In this document: positions 9,527 through 19,688 of the stretch, one piece after another | How positions within the stretch are numbered: the first letter of the stretch is position 1 | How the letters are laid out: each line of letters opens with the position of its first letter | Assembly: GCA_022376515.1 (NCBI GenBank) | Contig: WTXI01000394.1 | Coordinates: 1-31,025, forward strand | Direction of reading: 5' to 3' | Length of the DNA: 31,025 nt | DNA from: Lactifluus volemus | Taxonomy: Eukaryota; Basidiomycota; Agaricomycetes; Russulales; Russulaceae | Translations under genes and position numbers: made by a program | Notes under the pieces: generated by a model | What the model was told of the DNA's origin: nothing | The model's database searches: none | What the model saw: the letters and a program-made list of their open reading frames with translations, nothing else

Positions 9527-12500
9527 ATGAATTACGACATTTTTCGTGATGAGCTCGGGATAAAACATCCTGCTTATGGCCACGCCCTGTGGGAACCTGG
9601 CTCAGGGGGGCTTTATAACTCCGTGGAAGTGGGAGACGTTGGTTTCATTCGCGGAGGCAAATTCCATCGTCTTTTCAATGCTCTACTCCCCAGAAACCAT
9701 CCATCCCAAAACTTCCGTGTTCCAGAACATTACAAGCCACTAGAACTCAATATTCAACAGCACATTTACACGAGCATACTCAATTCGAATGACTTCTACT
9801 CCAAGGGAATCACTGTTGAATCAGGTGGACTTGGATTACTTGCCTCGGGGTAATTGGAACATCTCCACAGGCTTTTTGTTACTGACCTCTTGTCAGGCCA
9901 GAACCTGCCCAAGTCGCGTTTTCATGCTCTAGGAAACAAGGCGCAATCCTATCTCTTCCGGTGCCAGCTCAATGCGCGGATACCATCGCTCTTGGAGATT
10001 TTGCAAAGTGGATAGTCAAGCATATCGATGTCTGGTTTGCATTTGCCCAGTCCCTTGGCTTGGGATTGAGCCGCATGGAAGAGATCGTCTTCGTCACTGG
10101 ACGTCACCTTGCGAGATCGTCGATCAATGTGGTATTCTCGGAGAGCCAGGGTGGGGAACAAGTGTCCTACGGAGTTACTACCGATACGTCAGGTGTCAAT
10201 GTAGCCTGGCAGCTCTCGCGTGAAGATATTCGAGGAGTGGCGTTCAATTGTGGTCCAAGTGGTCAGGTGTGCTTCTTCGCTTTCCACATACAGCGTTTGT
10301 CCTAATGGGATTTATAAAGAATTTGCCGGAGAATCAGTGCATATTCGTCAGAGGTTTCCGTGTCACCCGATTTATGAAGATATTACCGAGGCTTCGAGGG
10401 GCAGCGAGTCCAACTCAGGATCCAAATGGGCCTGAACCTGAATTCGAAACGCAGCTCATAAGTATTCCTGCGAATACAAACGTAAAATTTTGTCCATTTA
10501 CCGCCCTCTGACCTTCGTTTGACGCTTCAAAGTATCAGGATCCCCTTCACTCACTTCTAGATTACCTCTCTACGGTAAGTGACTTGGACTCAAGTTGCTG
10601 GATGTTCAATTCCAACGATCTTACTGCACGCAGCAATCACCCGAATGCGACATGGCTCTTGTTCATGATGACGACCTTATGTGCATGTATGGTGCTGTAT
10701 GTTGATATATCTGTTGTTTGCGCCACTCTGCTTATTCTTCCAGTCACTGGAAAGTCTGCAGCCAGATGCAGTTATCGGTTACCTCCAGAACTCCAAGCCA
10801 AAGATATATCAGGTTCAGTGCAGTGAGTGTTAACCATATTACAACTCTAGGAGCGAAGGTATCTACTTTCGCACTCAGACTGGTCTTCTACCAGCGAGGA
10901 CAATTTGAACGATGAGACACCAAGGGTTAAAGTAGCCACATTATCCAAATACGCACTTGAAGAATCAGCAGATGATCTTAGGTCTGAACGCGTCGTCGAA
11001 ACGAAGACACGTCTTCTCGCGAGCTCCACTCCTTTATTCGCGCCTTCGAAAGAACTGTCATCTGCTCATAAGTCAATCTCTGATGCCAATGCCATTTCGG
11101 CTGGTGAGTTTATCTGGTAGTGCCGATCGGACGCTGTAGTATATATATTAACCTCATCAAATTGCTAGCAGCCTCGCTGATGCATGCTACGAGGAATATA
11201 AAGATATACCGAGTCAGTCCCTCTATCTTCCGCATATCCTCTTTATGCTCAATATTTATCTGTAGTCACGATGCGATGAGCTCAGTCGGCAATGTCTAGA
11301 TCTCGTTTGTACTCTGCGGGACCACTCTTACGGGCTCGAGGGCACGCCCACTCAGCAAGTTATAGATGAGGTAGAAAGGTGAAGTGAATTGTTTGTTGTC
11401 ATCTGGCCCACGACCAATAAGTTTTCCTCTAGTGTGTTGACTCGCATCCTCAAAAAAGTGCAGAAATGGGCGGAGTTTGGAAAGATGAAGTCATTTGTAC
11501 GACAAACGGAGATCAAACTGGGGCTCGACGAATCTTACCGCGAGCTGCAGTCATGCTCGGCGAAATTTACTGTATGTTCTTCACCCACCTCACCCCTGTC
11601 TATACGACCGTGCCGCTCAACTCGCGATCATTTCATGTGCTTCTAGATTACTTTGCATTTGGATGTAAGCCGTAGAATCGATGCGCTCGAGGGGATTCGT
11701 AGGCGCGACCACCATGAGCTTGTGGGGATGATGACGCAGATGCTTCATGATCTAAGTTTCTCAAACATGGGGCTTGCCAACAGCACTCCGGACGATCCGC
11801 AATTTGCTACGCGGCCTATGGTGTGTTTGTCTGTCATATGTTCGTGACGTTCCTTAGTCTCGTAATGCGGCGTGTAGCCATTGACAGCCGGAGAGATCCA
11901 AGAGCGACGGCCACTAATAGACTCTGGGGAGTCACGTGAATGGTTCCAGAAACTACCGCCTATCATTAACCGTCTGTAATCGATCTCCACGCTTTTTTTC
12001 ATGCGCTTATCATGGCCCCCTTCTAGCCAGCGGGAAAGTTGTCCTGACAAGTAGCCATGCAATTGCAAGGGGACGTTCTCAGGACATCTACGCTGGTGAA
12101 GTATCTGGCCAAAAGGTACGGTTTGCACCGTTTTCCCTCACCATTACTAACTACTATCCAGTTTGCCCTTGCTTGCCCACGCAGCCAAACCAGTGAAGCA
12201 TGGGAGGTGAGAATGGCTCTTCCATAAAACGCCGATCTTTGAACTCGACTTCAGCATTTCCGAAGACAAGTCGAAATGAGGAGGACTCTCCAACACCCTA
12301 ACATTATGCCACTGCTTGGTATAGTTCATATGGATGAAGTCATATATTCGGTGTGTCCTTACCATTGACTAAGTGGCATTGACTATGACTAAGAGGTTGA
12401 TCGGCACATTTCTCGTTCAGGTTAGTCCTTATATGGAACTCCGCAACGCCATAGAATACCTCAAAGGCCACCCAGAGGTTGACCGAGTCTTTCTCCTAAG

Positions 12501-13177
12501 GGAGATGGCTTCTGGTGCGTCCCTACCGTTCACGTGCGTGCAGCACAGTGCACTGAGAGTTGACCAGCGACGGAATATCTACATGAGCATGGAATCATTC
12601 ATGGAGATTTACAAGCGGTGAGTAACTGCTTTATGAGATTCCTCTCAAAATGTCTTACAGTCTATATCAGTCGAACGTCTTGATTTCTGAAGACGGCCAC
12701 GCTCTTCTTAGCGATTTTGGATCAGTTCGCTTCGAGGTATAAATAATCTCCATGTTTAGTTTGCTATATTCCATTGACCATTTGCGTTAGGGAGCCGTCT
12801 CTGGAGCCCCTACTTATGGGAGTACACGATGGCTTGCCCCAGAGCTCATAGCCAACAGCGGCTATGTTCCGACTACGAGGGCGACGGATGTCTGGTCTTT
12901 CGGGATGCTCTGCATCGAAATCTTCACCGAAGATGTGCCATTCAGTGATGTTTCGAACGAAATGTTCATTCCAGTGATTATTCACAAGGGATTACCACCA
13001 ACCCGTCCAGAGGACAGTGCCACCGCTAGGGGACTCAGTGATGACATGTGGAATCTTATGAATCAATGTTGGCAACACGACCCTACATCTCGCCCTTCAA
13101 TGACAATAATTCGTGAAGCCATGGAGAAAACGTATCCATTTTCTGCCTCTCACCGCCTAACAGGCGAAACCCTTTAG
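9527..13177 (+). CDS. MLKL-like N-terminal bundle / TKL pseudokinase with an unknown N-terminal domain (fused model)
   Basis: Nineteen exons join in phase to about 883 aa: 9527-9849, 9897-10266, 10320-10481, 10533-10574, 10634-10696, 10744-10822, 10879-11103, 11172-11212, 11266-11378, 11433-11571, 11647-11820, 11878-11971, 12027-12115, 12162-12206, 12255-12350, 12421-12514, 12568-12617, 12671-12736, 12791-13177. Residues 1-346 are an unnamed basidiomycete domain (YGHALWEPGSGGLYNSVEVG, NLPENQCIFVRGFRV, CDMALVHDDDL). A polar linker follows. Residues 425-560 resemble the MLKL N-terminal four-helix domain (CDELSRQCLDLV, LEGTPTQQ). Residues 610-870 are a TKL kinase fold with IIHGDLQASN, SDFGS, LAPEL and TDVWSFG. 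The glycine loop is degraded (ARGRSQDIY) and the VAIK lysine is Ala642 (FALAC), so ATP binding is doubtful. The weak point is the join at 10822-11265: two adjacent genes, the first stopping at 11120, remain possible. Confidence 0.68.
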
Positions 13178-13840
13178 TCATTTTCTTTTCTACGATTCCA
13201 CGTCCTTCGGCTCTGCATCTCACTGTGCTATGATACTATACCTTCCTATTTCCCGTGCTACTTGTACCCTTACGTCCGTACTAAGTTATATCCCTCACCG
13301 CTACAAGTAGTTACAACTTGAACTCGGAAATATATTCGAGAGCATTGGAGCATCACCAGTGTTAGTTCCCCTTCCAAGTTTTACGTGTGCCTCCGAGTCT
13401 GAAGTTTCGATTTCGAGAAACCTGTTGTCACGTCTACGTTGACTTGACTCAGGTACAAGACGCCGTGCCCGCTTCTCGTCGCCCTCCGTTGTCTCCGAGT
13501 CGTGCCTCGCATGTAGAGCCACTGACTTGACTCCTCTTCTGCACCGCTACTGTTACCCAACTCTTCGGTGACGATGGATTGGCACAGCCCCCTTAGACGA
13601 CTTCCATTTAACACCAGCAATCTTCTCCGTCTGTTCTATCACCATTAATCTCACAGCGTTCCAGAATCTCCGAGTCACCTATCCACTACTTTTACAACTC
13701 CCTCGATATCGTTTTACGCATACTTGCTTCTAGACCCTGTCAACCTCACCTCCTAAGCACCGGGCAGCGCGAGCGACATCTTCTACATCGGCTTATAATA
13801 CTGACACTCTTGACAAGGATTGGTTCTGACAGTTTTCTAG
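13178..13840. other. Pyrimidine-rich intergenic stretch
   Basis: The plus strand is strongly CT-rich and open frames are short. Minus-strand frames at 13301-13620 start at GTG or TTG rather than ATG and show no family pattern. Early exons of the possible gene ending at 14114 could be hidden here, but none could be placed. Confidence 0.35.
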
Positions 13841-14114
13841 AAGCCAGCCGTTCGTGATACTGAACGTGTCCTCCGAATATCGAGACAGGAGTGTAGAAGC
13901 AAGGACAATGGAAGGTTCAGTGAACCGTTTGCTCAAGAAACGCGTGACCAAACTAAGGAAGATGAGCTTAAGAGAGTGACTAGGTGAGTGCTCGCGGTCT
14001 CTCCCCCACCCTTCATCTGGCTTTTCCGAATTGAGACTAATGGTTTAACCTTATCTTCCCTCGACAAACTGCTCCAGCGATCCACCTATGCTGCCTAAGC
14101 CTCCTACAACCTGA
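13841..14114 (+). CDS. Possible terminal exons of an unidentified gene
   Basis: A good acceptor (TTTTCTAG, preceded by a TTCTGAC branch-like site) opens an exon at 13841-13983. A 94-nt GTGAGT...CTCCAG intron leads in phase to a last exon 14078-14114 that ends in TGA. The 59 residues are polar and charged, with an acidic/basic mix and a Pro-rich end (DPPMLPKPPTT). No upstream exons could be assigned and no family is recognised. It could equally be a chance open stretch next to the convergent NTPase gene. Confidence 0.25.
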
Positions 14115-14136
14115 ACAATATTAAAGCATAAGAGGC

Positions 14137-17100
14137 CTACATTTCCCGCTCTTTCACAACTCGCAACCAACGCTTCCAATGGGATTCGTCACAGGACCCC
14201 ATAGGAAATTGGGAACGCAGTTCATCAGGTGCTGGTGAAGAATCATAGAAGGAACGCCATGGGCCTCCTGGCTTCAGCAATGCTGCCCACTGCGCATGTG
14301 CATTCCCGACTGGTTGAAGAAGGTCTGGGCCAATCCCAGAACACCAAAAGTCATAAGCTACAAACCGTGGCTCTCCTCGCTCATCAAAGTTGTCCAAACT
14401 GGCACCCTCCGATGGCGTCGAGTACCTCATAGGGGTGACAACAGCCTCTTCACCACGAAGGGAAAAGACGATGCGGATAATGGGGATGCGGAAACATCCA
14501 TCAACATCTGATTTGTCCAGCAGGCCACAGGTGAATGGATCCATTTTTAGGAACATATCAGCATCAGGTTCGCTATTGTTCCCATTGTTCTTTACTCGGA
14601 TGACGATGAATCCAAGCTTGCTTATGTTGAGGTTAGTGGTTTCGAAAAGGTAAGGGAGTACGGCATCGAAGGCCGGTTGGCTGTTCGCACCTAACACGGC
14701 TGCACCCCTTGCTATGAACCCAAGTAGATATTGGTGTGATGTGACTTTTTGCTCTTGAGCTTTTATGAAATGGTTGAAGTGCATGTGAGCTGCAGCAGCA
14801 ACCTTTTTGAACCTCAGTTTTTTGCTTGTTGATAGACATATTGAGGGGGTGCTTTGGAACATTGATTTGAAAGTCTTCTCGAAAAAGAGAGACTCGAGTA
14901 GGTCTTTCACCAAGAAGTGATCACAACACTCTGGTGGAGGAGGGCTGGTCCTCAGTGATATCGCCATGTCACGAGCCTGTGTAAGAAAGGCAGTGACCAA
15001 GAGTTCTCCATGATCGCCGACATTAATGGAGAAAGCAGGTATAATTCTTCGAAGGGTATCGAGCCATTGGAAGCCCATATTCCTCATGATGTACGAGGCG
15101 GCCTCCGAGAGAATAGGTTCTGAGGCGGCAATGCCTCGTATATTTTCATTTTCTTCGCCAATCTCCACGCAAACTTGCATGTGATTCGCTATCTGATCCA
15201 AACTCTTTTCACGGATAGACGTCGAGGGTGCCGAGACGTATGCCGCGGAATTGATATCCAGAGCCAAGCGCTGCGACAAAATAGCATATTCCTGGGCTTC
15301 TGAGCGAGCAACGCCTTCATCACTGCAGAGTAATTTCTCAATCGCAAACGAGATAATTGTATTGTGGACGGACATGTCGCCATGGTCATACATTGTGCCC
15401 CACCTAAATATCTATGAGAAAGCGATGGAAGAACGCAATAGGGTGTGAGACTTACAAAGGTCTTCCCATGTGGGAAATGCATTCCAAGGACGTGACCGCT
15501 TCCAGTGTTGGATATCTGTCAGGAATCCTGCGATCCGTCATGAGTTGGTCAAACCCAAGCTCGATGAATGTGCGAGGTGTTTGGTAACCGCCTTCAAAGA
15601 TGCGATTGAAAGAGTCATGAAGATGGGGTGGCATAGGTTGGGAAATCTTCCCAGTGGTGGAGAGAAAGAATGTGAATAGTGAAGACCACGAAAATTTGGT
15701 AAGAGCTCGTTGGAGTTCTGTGAAATTGGACAGTCCACCGCAGTTGGACCAAAGTTTTGTCAAAGAATGGGCTTCATCAAACATGATGAAGACGTCCACA
15801 AATGTTGAAGGCTCCTGACTACATATGCATTGTCGAAGCTCTTCAAATGCATGCTGTAATTTTCGTCGGTCCGGAGTAGTAATTGCTTCATCATCAAAAT
15901 CCTTTAAAAGAAATGGTTAAGAAAGGGATAAATTTGATGAAGAGAATCCAGCATACCATCTTAGCCCGAGTAACAACGTCGTTGTAAAATTTCCACCTGT
16001 CATACCCCACATGACCAAATCTTTGTCCCTTAGACATAAATTCCCTGAACCGCACAACGCGATCTTTCTTCTCCTCAGCACCAAAACGGACAACCACATC
16101 CTTGGTATGGATTAATAATGAGAATAGGAAGTGAGATGCTCGGGAATAGGATGTTTCTTGCATGTGTTCATCTTCATCTCTGCTGTTGAATGGCGTAAGA
16201 AAGTCACGAACAGCAATATCAGGGGGAGGGTAGCCTAGATGACGAATATAACAGACCATGGCGTAAAAAAGGTACGAGACTCACCACTGGCACTCGCTCG
16301 CAAATTCACGGGGATGACAAAGTGTAGTTTTGAGAATTCATCTAGGAGGCGCGATTTTCCCATTCCAGATGACTGGATAATGGAGCAGTAGCGTGCATGA
16401 CGATGAAAGGTTTTGATTTGTTTTCGAACGTGCTCTTCAAGCCCCTCCAGCACCTCACGGCAAGCAAAGGTTGACGTCCAAGATCGCTCAACAGCTAAAG
16501 CAACATTAGGTTCACTGCCACATCTATATATTCAGTTGGACTTGCCTTGCCGTGACGACTCGGAGTCTAAGTCTGGGAAAATGATAGCCTTGGCTGAACC
16601 GATATGTAACATAATTATCGACCGTTTCGATAGATTGCATAACAGAAACGAAACTCACGGCTGAGAGGGTCAGCGGGTAGTTCGGTCCAAAATACATCTT
16701 AGAAAAGAAGTAATGTATCAACTAGCTTCGTCATGACGAAAGAGCAAGACACATGCCATGGGTGATCACATTCTCCCAGTCCTTTTCCGTCACTTCCTTG
16801 TTTACTAGGTCCCGAAAATAAGATGCATTTTTGCAGGTGACATTCTGCATAAAGACATCCAGGGAGACAATAACTTGAGGGACACCAGCGTTGAAGTACT
16901 GAGAAATAACATATGTATGAAGCGTTTGGTAATCTCTGCTGCTGATAAATTCCATGAACTTCTTTACGCGTGAGGGCAATTCAAGTAAAAGAAGTCTAGA
17001 GGAGGGAGCTGAGGGACTGATTTCCATCGATGCGATATCAACATCGTCTGCTGGAACAGGGGAGCCGACTTGCATTTGTTCTTCGGAAAGGCGAGACGGA

Positions 17101-17192
17101 CCAGGAGAAGGGGAATGGGAGGAATACGGCCCAATCCTAGCCTTCTTCGAAATATTAGTGAAAGCTGACTTGGAACGCCCCCGCTTCATCAT
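14137..17192 (-). CDS. P-loop NTPase of unknown function (basidiomycete family)
   Basis: Seven exons: 17192-16770, 16697-16659, 16588-16546, 16494-16285, 16234-15957, 15901-15456 and 15403-14137, in phase, about 901 aa. The end of exon 1 is the least certain boundary. The N-terminus has a basic patch (MMKRGRSKSAFTNISKKAR) that could be a nuclear signal. SIIQSSGMGKSRLLDEF holds the Walker A (residues 210-216). VDVFIMFDEAH (366-376) is the Walker B with a DEAH ending, and TFFLSTTGK follows as a sensor-like strand. GRPLWGTMYDHGD spans the last splice site. The C-terminal 420 residues are helical without a named domain. Exon 3 ends at AG|GCAAGT, a GC-AG intron. Similar Agaricomycete proteins occur in large families, and a relation to crinkler-type or STAND NTPases is possible but not shown. 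The gene converges on the kinase-like gene. Confidence 0.75.
16495..16545 (-). other. GC-AG intron in the P-loop NTPase gene
   Basis: The exon ends CGGCAAG and the intron begins GCAAGT, the strict consensus expected of the rare GC donor class. It ends GCTTTAG and is 51 nt long. Splicing here joins SESSRQ to AVERSW in phase. Using the nearest GT three bases further on gives a stop codon after the join. Confidence 0.6.
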
Positions 17193-17347
17193 CTGGTAGA
17201 ACTGAGCGCAAGAGTAACCAATTACGTAAGCTTCATCACGGCGCTTATCAAAGTGGAGTTTCTTTTTGTTTCTTTCTTTTAAATCTGCATACGAAAGTCG
17301 CTTATTTATATCAGTCCCCCGTAGTTAACGAGGAGGGAAATAACAAA

Positions 17348-17662
17348 ATGACGTGGTCATCGCTCGCTCAGGTGAACATGGGTTTCCGGGCGTTATACGA
17401 TACGGGAATTCTCGATAGGCCCGAATGTAAGTTACAGTATGGGCGTGTTCGTAAGCCATTTTTCGGTTGCGGACGGCATCGGCTCCACAATCACCCAGGC
17501 CTTGGCCTTCCACTGGACTTTCCACGACGATGGACGACAAACTGTAGCTGGCGAGTAGCGCGCTTACGGGTTCGTGGGCATCATCGTGTTTCTGAGGAAC
17601 TGGCAGTTTGTGAGTCGAGTGTGGCTACAATTGTGGCGGACGAGCCGAGCGGACTCGGATGA
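17348..17662 (+). CDS. Possible small gene, structure uncertain
   Basis: An ATG in good context (AACAAAATGACG) opens a 104-codon frame, MTWSSLAQVNMGFRALYDTG onward, ending at TGA 17660-17662. A second frame from 17439 reads MGVFVSHFSVADGIGSTITQ and continues ALAFHWTFHDDGRQT. Splicing that frame at 17539 (GTAGCT...TGAG) would enter the first frame in phase. Alternatively these are 5' exons of the gene at 17659, whose ATG overlaps this stop by four bases. The divergent NTPase gene starts 155 nt to the left. No family was recognised. Confidence 0.25.
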   Translation: MTWSSLAQVNMGFRALYDTGILDRPECKLQYGRVRKPFFGCGRHRLHNHPGLGLPLDFPRRWTTNCSWRVARLRVRGHHRVSEELAVCESSVATIVADEPSGLG

Positions 17663-18429
17663 GCCACAACCAAGTCGCTTTGACACCCATTGTTGATTTC
17701 TTGCATAAAGAACGCTCTCGTACTATAGCGCCAATCAAGAAACTGCTCAAGCGTTATAACCATGGCCAGTATGTCATTCACTCCGTGTCTCCGTCGCACC
17801 GTTCCTTTTTGTCGTTGACTATTACAGAGACGAAGCGTTCAGCGGACGAGGCGGATGTTGCCACGCGTAGTGACAGCGCCAAACGTAGGTCGAATCCTAG
17901 GTCAAGACAAGAAACAAACAGAGGGCCCAAAGTGCGAGTCTTTCGTCCTCTTTGAAATGGTCTCTCCATATTCTTACGTCACCACTCGCGCTGCGCAGAC
18001 CATACTAGCTTCGGCTTTCAAAGAGCGTGCTCGCCCACTGCACGTTACTGTGACTTACACACCATCTACCACCCCCGACAATGACGGAGTGGCCGTAGTT
18101 CCTGCTGACTCGGACCTCCTCGGCGGGCTTGTAGCACAACCGAGCACATTCACAACAGGAAGTTACGGATGGAAGGGCAACAAACGACTCACGGTCGAGC
18201 TCGTCGACCCCAGCAGTGGCGAGAAAACAAACGTTCAGGTGATGCTGACGTACGTGTCTTCGCTAAATCAATTTCCCTCTGCATCTGTGACTCTGTAAAC
18301 AGAGTGAATGCCGTTGTTCTGGGTAGCAAGCAAGCCGGAAAGGAAGCGGAGGGAGAGGCAGAAATTGAAGCCAAGGATAATGCTGCGGAAGAGGACGGGC
18401 CTGTTGACGCCGAGCAGGCTACAGAATGA
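17659..18429 (+). CDS. Basidiomycete protein of unknown function
   Basis: The supported core is one exon, 17828-18249, in the frame reading PNVGRILGQDKK and CESFVLFEMVSPYSYVT. It continues through VTVTYTPSTTPDNDGV, DSDLLGGLVA and SYGWKGNKRLTVEL. It is followed by a 53-nt GTACGT...AACAG intron and a last exon 18303-18429 with an acidic Ala/Glu-rich tail. A first exon starting MSHNQVALTPIVDFLHKERS at 17659 is likely. Its strongest donor (GTATGT at 17769) is out of phase with the core, while GTCATT a few bases on or GTGTCT further on keeps frame. A second open frame in the same stretch (KRSADEADVATRSDSAKRRS) looks like a nuclear signal and may reflect an extra small intron. I know no function for this family. 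Confidence 0.55.
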
Positions 18430-18580
18430 TGTCAACTTTGCTCTGTTGTATTTCGGCTGATTCGTCTGATGCTAATGATTGCCACGATTTACATAACATA
18501 ACTTCACTTGAATCCGAGGCCAAAACAAGGTTGTCCCCACATATATTGATGAACGCTCCATGAATACGCCACATAGCCTG

Positions 18581-19514
18581 TCAAAGGTCGAAATCCGAGT
18601 CGGAATCGTCCCTCTTTGACGCATTGCGCACACTCTTGTTAGCCCAGGTGGACTTTGAACGTCCCTGAGATGAAGTGTCCTCCTCCTCGGATTCGTCGTC
18701 TAGACCATCCCCCGAATCTGCTGGCGGTTTCTTTGAAGGAATGATGGCACCAGATGCAATGAGTAGCACTTCTAACTCTGTATTTATGTCAGTCAAACTC
18801 GAGCCGTAGGATTCAGCAAGGCGATGGTGCTCCCACCTTCAAGCCTTCGCTCTCTGTCCGATCCCCAAGCAGTGATCTGAGTGACAATCTCCCCTTTCCG
18901 ATACACGATGAACATGGGCACACGAGAGTCCGGCAGGTTGGGTATGCATTTGTCGCCGACGATGGAAACAAATTTAGTACGCGGATGGCGTGCCGCCAAA
19001 GTACGAACATGGATGTATGCGCGATCGCTCCGTGGGATTCTGTCGGAGAGTGTGAGTGCGCGAAAAGGGGAAGCATCAAGCTTACCCATCCTTGTACAAA
19101 ACGCAGACCACTCCCGTCCCTCGTGCCACATCGTCAGCGAGTTCGTCCTGCTTGCTGGCTTCTGTGACCTCACGCGTGTAGTCATCCCTTCCGATGGGGA
19201 TGACAGTGCCAAAACGGTTGAGCTGAGCTTCTAGTCGCTCCTGTGCCAGGCGTTGAGCCCGATGCTGCGCAATATATCGTTCTGCAGTATCATCTTGGGT
19301 ATCTTCACCGAGTTGGCGAAGCTCTGTAGGGGTGAGGCCCTCAAGAATGTCATCGAACGTTGGTGAAGGTGGTGGAGAGGGAGAAGGCGGTGCAGGCTCT
19401 AGCGGAGGAAGTATACCATGCTTGCGTAGGGCTTCATTGCTATAAAATGTCGGATGTGTAGACAAGAGAGAGAGAATTTATGGCTCACAATTCAGTGTCC
19501 TCGTTCGGATTCAT
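18581..19514 (-). CDS. PLP2: Phosducin-like protein Plp2 (thioredoxin-fold chaperonin cofactor)
   Basis: Exons 19514-19489, 19439-19086, 19039-18837 and 18777-18581 join in phase to 259 aa. The open frame alone would start at a TTG; the real start is a 26-nt first exon reading MNPNEDTEF, which splices to NEALRKHGILPPLEP. This is the usual Plp2 N-terminus. The helical segment ends in RFGTVIPIGRDDYTREVTEA, the entry to the thioredoxin-like domain. The fold continues with GVVCVLYKDGIPRSD, TKFVSIVGDKCIPNLPDSRV and PMFIVYRKGE. The tail is acidic with alternating Ser/Asp (DDSDSDFDL). Plp2 assists the cytosolic chaperonin CCT in folding actin, tubulin and cell-cycle proteins and is essential in yeast. 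The gene faces Dicer. Confidence 0.88.
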
Positions 19515-19688
19515 TATTATTTCTATTTGGCTGAGTTTGTTTTTTTTCTTGTTCCGTCCTCGTGTGTTAGGACGCCACGCCACATCGGATTTGGATTTGT
19601 CTTTCTCATTTAGAAGTTTACAACACAAAATCAGACTCGAAGGTCTTCATGCATGACATTCACCTTCGATTCTTCCTCATTTTGCACC
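19515..19688. promoter_or_regulatory. Shared bidirectional promoter region PLP2 / Dicer
   Basis: The PLP2 start (19514) and the favoured Dicer start (19689) are 174 nt apart and divergent. The interval has T-rich tracts around 19540-19550 but no TATA box. Sharing of control elements is inferred from the spacing. Confidence 0.45.

Noticed and set aside
10747..11265. Model in which the first domain and the MLKL/kinase part are two separate genes
   Set aside because: Not excluded, but the GTGAGT donor at 10823 with the acceptor at 10878, and the next two introns, keep one frame. There is almost no room for a promoter.
13301..13620. Two overlapping minus-strand frames
   Set aside because: They start at GTG/TTG, have no motif and no convincing splice partners.
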